From an uncultured Prevotellaceae bacterium (GTDB lineage: Bacteria; Bacteroidota; Bacteroidia; Bacteroidales; Bacteroidaceae): 64,000 nt of DNA. The stretch lies in the NCBI GenBank assembly GCA_900316285.1, contig ONCG01000007.1, positions 62,001-126,000 on the forward strand, given 5' to 3'. Below the pieces are notes generated by a model. That model did no database searches and was not told where the DNA came from. It saw nothing but the letters and a program-made list of their open reading frames with translations. Position numbers and translations under genes: made by a program. Shown piece by piece: positions 60,576-64,000 of the stretch (position 1 is the first letter of the stretch; each line of letters opens with the position of its first letter).

Positions 60576-62162
60576 ATGAATCAAGAGATCGAAAGAAGAC
60601 GAACGTTTGCAATTATTTCGCACCCCGATGCCGGTAAGACCACGCTGACAGAGAAGTTCCTGCTCTTTGGCGGACAAATACAGGTTGCCGGTGCCGTGAA
60701 AAGCAATAAGATTAAGAAGACGGCCACCAGCGACTGGATGGACATTGAGAAGCAGCGTGGTATCTCCGTCTCCACGTCTGTGATGGAGTTCGACTACACT
60801 CCCGAGGGAAAGGATATTGAGTACAAGGTGAACATCCTCGACACTCCGGGCCACCAGGACTTTGCCGAAGACACCTACCGCACGCTCACCGCTGTCGACT
60901 CAGCGATTATCGTGGTCGATAGCGCCAAGGGTGTGGAGACACAGACTCGAAAGCTGATGGAAGTGTGCCGCATGCGACAGACACCCGTCATCATCTTTAT
61001 CAACAAGATGGATCGCGAGGGCCGTGATCCCTTCGACCTGCTTGATGAATTGGAACAAGAGCTGAAAATCAGCGTTCGTCCGCTTTCATGGCCTATCAAT
61101 CAGGGTGCAAAGTTCAAGGGCGTCTACAACATCTACGAACAGAAGCTCGACTTGTTCACTCCCGACAAGCAGCGAGTCACCGAGAAAATAGAGGTCGACA
61201 TCAGCAGCGCAGCACTCGATGAGCAGGTTGGTGAACGCGATGCCCAACAGTTGCGCGACGATTTAGAGCTGGTCGACGGCGTCTATCCTGAATTCCAGGT
61301 CGACACCTATCGCTCGGCTGAGGTGGCTCCCGTCTTCTTCGGCTCTGCGCTGAATAACTTCGGCGTGCAGGAGTTGCTGAATTGCTTTGTTGAGATTGCC
61401 CCGTCGCCGCGTCCCACAAAGGCTGAGGAACGCATGGTGGAACCAGAAGAAGAGAAGTTCACAGGTTTCATCTTCAAGATAACGGCCAACATCGATCCCA
61501 ACCACCGTTCTTGCATTGCCTTCTGCAAGGTATGCTCGGGCAAGTTCATGCGCAACCAACCCTACCTGCATGTCAGACAAGGTAAGACGCTTCGCTTCTC
61601 GTCGCCTACGCAATTCATGGCACAACGCAAATCGACTATCGATGAGGCTTGGGCAGGCGACATCGTCGGCCTTCCCGACAATGGAACCTTTAAGATTGGC
61701 GATACGCTCACCGAAGGAGAGCTGCTGCACTTCCGCGGATTGCCTTCATTCTCACCGGAGATGTTCAAGTACATTGAGAACGACGATCCCATGAAGTCGA
61801 AACAACTTGAAAAGGGCATCAACCAACTCATGGACGAGGGTGTGGCTCAGCTGTTTGTGAACCAGTTCAACGGACGTAAGATCATTGGAACAGTCGGACA
61901 ACTGCAGTTTGAGGTTATCCAGTACCGATTGGAGAACGAATATAATGCCCGTTGCCGTTGGGAGCCCGTCCACCTTTATAAAGCCTGTTGGGTGGAAGCC
62001 GACGACGACAAAGAGCTCGAAGCCTTCAAGAAGCGTAAGTATCAGTACATGGCAAAAGACCGTGAAGGACGCGATGTGTTCCTTGCCGATTCCGGCTATG
62101 TGCTGTCAATGGCTCAACAGGATTTCGAACACATCCGCTTCCACTTCACCAGCGAATTCTAA
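60576..62162 (+). CDS. prfC: Peptide chain release factor 3
   Basis: 528 residues, translational GTPase: [20 protein letters not shown] (G1), [11 protein letters not shown] (G2), [17 protein letters not shown] (G3), [12 protein letters not shown] (G4). It recycles RF1/RF2 after termination. ATG at 60576 at the family N-terminus. Confidence 0.96.
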   Translation: MNQEIERRRTFAIISHPDAGKTTLTEKFLLFGGQIQVAGAVKSNKIKKTATSDWMDIEKQRGISVSTSVMEFDYTPEGKDIEYKVNILDTPGHQDFAEDTYRTLTAVDSAIIVVDSAKGVETQTRKLMEVCRMRQTPVIIFINKMDREGRDPFDLLDELEQELKISVRPLSWPINQGAKFKGVYNIYEQKLDLFTPDKQRVTEKIEVDISSAALDEQVGERDAQQLRDDLELVDGVYPEFQVDTYRSAEVAPVFFGSALNNFGVQELLNCFVEIAPSPRPTKAEERMVEPEEEKFTGFIFKITANIDPNHRSCIAFCKVCSGKFMRNQPYLHVRQGKTLRFSSPTQFMAQRKSTIDEAWAGDIVGLPDNGTFKIGDTLTEGELLHFRGLPSFSPEMFKYIENDDPMKSKQLEKGINQLMDEGVAQLFVNQFNGRKIIGTVGQLQFEVIQYRLENEYNARCRWEPVHLYKACWVEADDDKELEAFKKRKYQYMAKDREGRDVFLADSGYVLSMAQQDFEHIRFHFTSEF

Positions 62163-62178
62163 AGGGAAAGAGAGAGAG

Positions 62179-63006
62179 CTACTTGAAAGTAACTTTTCCG
62201 TTGAAGGCAACCTGCACGTCAACGGCATAGCTGCTGGGTGAATCGGGTTCGCAAATCAACGCGTTGTAGTGAATGCCATCTGCATCGACATGACTAAACA
62301 GCATGTCGCTCAAGATGCTACGCTTCAGGAAGTCGGCAGGCACATGCTTGGCAAAGTCGTTCTTGTGGAAATCGCTCGAGAACACACGCTGAGTACCCTG
62401 GAAAACAGCCAAGTTAATAATGTTATCAAAGTAGACGTTGCCCACTTGCACACCTTCATCGTTGTAAGTGGTCTTGATAACTTTATAGGTAGTTGGATTT
62501 ACCTGCACATAGCAATGATAGCGGCGGCCTTCAACCGTGAAGACGGTGTCGCGCTTGATGAGCTGGTTCTGATTAATCGCCACAGGTTCGCCCTTATCAA
62601 ATTGCAGCATTTCTTCTTCATCATCGCTCTTTACGAGTCGCACAATGTCGCCGTTCTGATTGCGGAACTCAAACACATGCGGCAGTTGTTTGACGATGGC
62701 GTAGCGCACATCGTTGACGCCATGCAGGACCAGTGTGTCGGCAAAGATCTGGAAGCGAACAGGAATGCTGGTGGAGTCAGGATAGTAAATGGTGTCGCCT
62801 AGAACCCGAAAGGCAGGGTCCTCGCTATCGGCATTAATCCAGATGCCCTGCAGCAACTGCTTGGCCTTGGTGTCTTCCTGCTGTTGCTCACTCGTTTCTG
62901 TCGTGGGTTTATTCTGACAGGCAACAACACCTAGCATGAATACACCACACAACATCAGCAGAAACGTTCTGGCAACTATTCCTTTTCCTATAACAAACCT
63001 ATCCAT
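62179..63006 (-). CDS. DUF4738 lipoprotein
   Basis: 275 residues. Signal peptide with lipobox GVVAC (cysteine at 30), then an acidic linker and a beta-rich DUF4738 domain (LLQGIWINADSEDPAFRVLGDTIYYPDS, YHCYVQVNPTTYKVIKTTY). ATG 63006 is chosen because the signal peptide begins there; the frame extends to 63135 without one. Unknown function. Convergent with prfC, 16 bp apart. Confidence 0.8.
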   Translation of the reverse strand: MDRFVIGKGIVARTFLLMLCGVFMLGVVACQNKPTTETSEQQQEDTKAKQLLQGIWINADSEDPAFRVLGDTIYYPDSTSIPVRFQIFADTLVLHGVNDVRYAIVKQLPHVFEFRNQNGDIVRLVKSDDEEEMLQFDKGEPVAINQNQLIKRDTVFTVEGRRYHCYVQVNPTTYKVIKTTYNDEGVQVGNVYFDNIINLAVFQGTQRVFSSDFHKNDFAKHVPADFLKRSILSDMLFSHVDADGIHYNALICEPDSPSSYAVDVQVAFNGKVTFK

Positions 63007-63061
63007 TCTTTTTCCTATTTGAATAAGACATAGCTGTACACCAGCCATGCTACAACTCTCT

Positions 63062-64000
63062 TTATTTCTTACCAATGCAATGATACTCGAACTCTGCCTC
63101 TTCCAACTCGGCATGATCGAAGATGTTGCGACCATCGATGACCAGACGACGGTTCATGGCCTTGCCGACCACTTCCCAACTGGGCAGGCGGAACTCCTTC
63201 CATTCGGTGAGCAGCAATAAGGCATCGGCGTTGAGCACACAGTCGTACATGTCGCGGCAATAGTGAACAGCATCGCCCAAACGGCGGCGACACTCATCCA
63301 TTGCCACTGGGTCGTAGGCCCGAATCTGGCAGCCGGCCTTCAGCAGCAAGTCGATCATTACAAGAGCTGTCGACTCACGCATGTCGTCGGTTTCAGGCTT
63401 GAACGACAATCCCCACATAGCAATGGTCTTACCAGCAAGCGTCTCACCCTCGAAGGCATTCTGCAACTTCTCGAAGAGAATCGTCTTCTGGTGTGCATTC
63501 ACACGTTCAACGGCTTTCAACACTTCCATGGAATAACCGTTCTGATCGGCAGTCTTGATGAGGGCTTTCACGTCTTTCGGGAAGCAAGAGCCACCATATC
63601 CGCATCCGGGATACAAGAACTTGCGACCAATGCGAGTGTCGCTACCGATGCCCTGTCGAACCATATTCACGTCGGCTCCCACCAATTCGCAGAGGTTGGC
63701 AATGTCGTTCATAAACGAGATGCGCGTAGCCAGCATCGAGTTGGCAGCATATTTCGTCATCTCGGCACTGGGCACGTCCATGAAAATAACGCGGAAGTTA
63801 TTCATCATGAATGGCTTGTAGAGACGCGACAGCAGCTTCTTGGCACGATCGCTCTCCACACCAACCACCACACGGTCGGGACTCATGAAGTCCTTGATGG
63901 CATTTCCTTCCTTCAGGAATTCAGGATTGCTGGCGACATCGAACTTTACGTCGACGCCACGCTTGTCGAGTTCACGCTGAATGGTCTCACTCACCTTCTG
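63062..64000 (-). CDS. ugd: UDP-glucose 6-dehydrogenase, 5' end outside window
   Basis: The frame is open to the window end (313 residues seen; the N-terminal Rossmann domain of about 120 is missing). Present: ASNPEFLKEGNAIKDFMSPDRVVVG, ISFMNDIANLCELVGADV, LYPGCGYGGSCFPKDVKAL with the catalytic cysteine, MWGLSFKPETDDMRES, and the C-terminal UDP-binding domain (VIDGRNIF). It oxidises UDP-glucose to UDP-glucuronate. The methionine at 63994 is internal. UDP-N-acetylmannosamine dehydrogenase is a less likely alternative. Confidence 0.92.
   Translation of the reverse strand, partial: QKVSETIQRELDKRGVDVKFDVASNPEFLKEGNAIKDFMSPDRVVVGVESDRAKKLLSRLYKPFMMNNFRVIFMDVPSAEMTKYAANSMLATRISFMNDIANLCELVGADVNMVRQGIGSDTRIGRKFLYPGCGYGGSCFPKDVKALIKTADQNGYSMEVLKAVERVNAHQKTILFEKLQNAFEGETLAGKTIAMWGLSFKPETDDMRESTALVMIDLLLKAGCQIRAYDPVAMDECRRRLGDAVHYCRDMYDCVLNADALLLLTEWKEFRLPSWEVVGKAMNRRLVIDGRNIFDHAELEEAEFEYHCIGKK

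Overview
This window is a gene-dense stretch of chromosome from a member of the Bacteroidales, most likely Prevotella or a close relative. The evidence is: promoters of the Bacteroidetes type (TTTG, about 19-20 bp, TAnnTTTG) and not the E. coli type; few Shine-Dalgarno sequences; protein families largely confined to the phylum (DUF4924, DUF4296, DUF4199, DUF4738, DUF5715, DUF6048, DUF6452, Omp28-like proteins, a DksA/TraR protein without zinc ligands); and gene orders such as ileS-dksA-lspA, phoH-purC-ubiE-aroE and thrA-apgM-thrC. I see no phage, integrase, transposase, rRNA or CRISPR array. The species cannot be fixed from sequence alone.

Layout. 1-6.6 kb: the end of a secreted pectate lyase; a leftward set (ROK sugar kinase, LTA-synthase-like sulfatase-fold enzyme, PAP2 phosphatase, TrmO); then a rightward LysE-type exporter and a DUF4924 protein. 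6.6-12 kb: threonine operon thrA, a phosphoglycerate-mutase-family proposed homoserine kinase, thrC. 12.2-19.3 kb: glycine cleavage cluster lplA-gcvT-gcvH-gcvPA-gcvPB-lpd. 19.3-24.8 kb: repeats, a very large duplicated Omp28/thioredoxin-fold secreted protein and a divergent GH51 arabinofuranosidase. 24.8-31.7 kb: leftward leuA-leuC-leuD-cimA-leuB-TPR operon; the fourth enzyme is of the Leptospira-type citramalate synthase class, so the operon probably serves both leucine and isoleucine. 31.9-45 kb: leftward dnaB, queC, C69 dipeptidase, M23 endopeptidase, DUF4296 lipoprotein, lspA, DksA-like, ileS, DUF5715. 45-54.4 kb: rightward phoH, purC, ubiE/menG, aroE, TPM protein, lemA, purM, small membrane protein, prfA, pyrF. 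54.5-64 kb: tRNA-Thr with a long structured leader, DUF4199, GT2 glycosyltransferase, two short envelope proteins, apbE, a Crp/Fnr regulator, rfbD, prfC, DUF4738 lipoprotein and a partial UDP-glucose dehydrogenase.

The coding content is mostly housekeeping. The less ordinary material is between genes: (a) two to four copies of a 100-120 bp inverted-repeat (REP/MITE-like) element, one of them inside the gcv operon; (b) a 22-bp tandem array; (c) a 10-bp CCTAGG array between purC and ubiE; (d) a nested palindrome of about 130 bp upstream of ileS with a perfect 41-bp AT-rich core; (e) a family of short palindromes sharing GTATGTYGC; (f) two homologous promoter cassettes built on 7-bp TTTGAAC repeats whose period keeps a -33 box in register; (g) a structured, partly SRP-like RNA between a promoter and tRNA-Thr. 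I found no clear new multi-gene system. The best candidates for something undescribed are (c), (d), (f) and (g).
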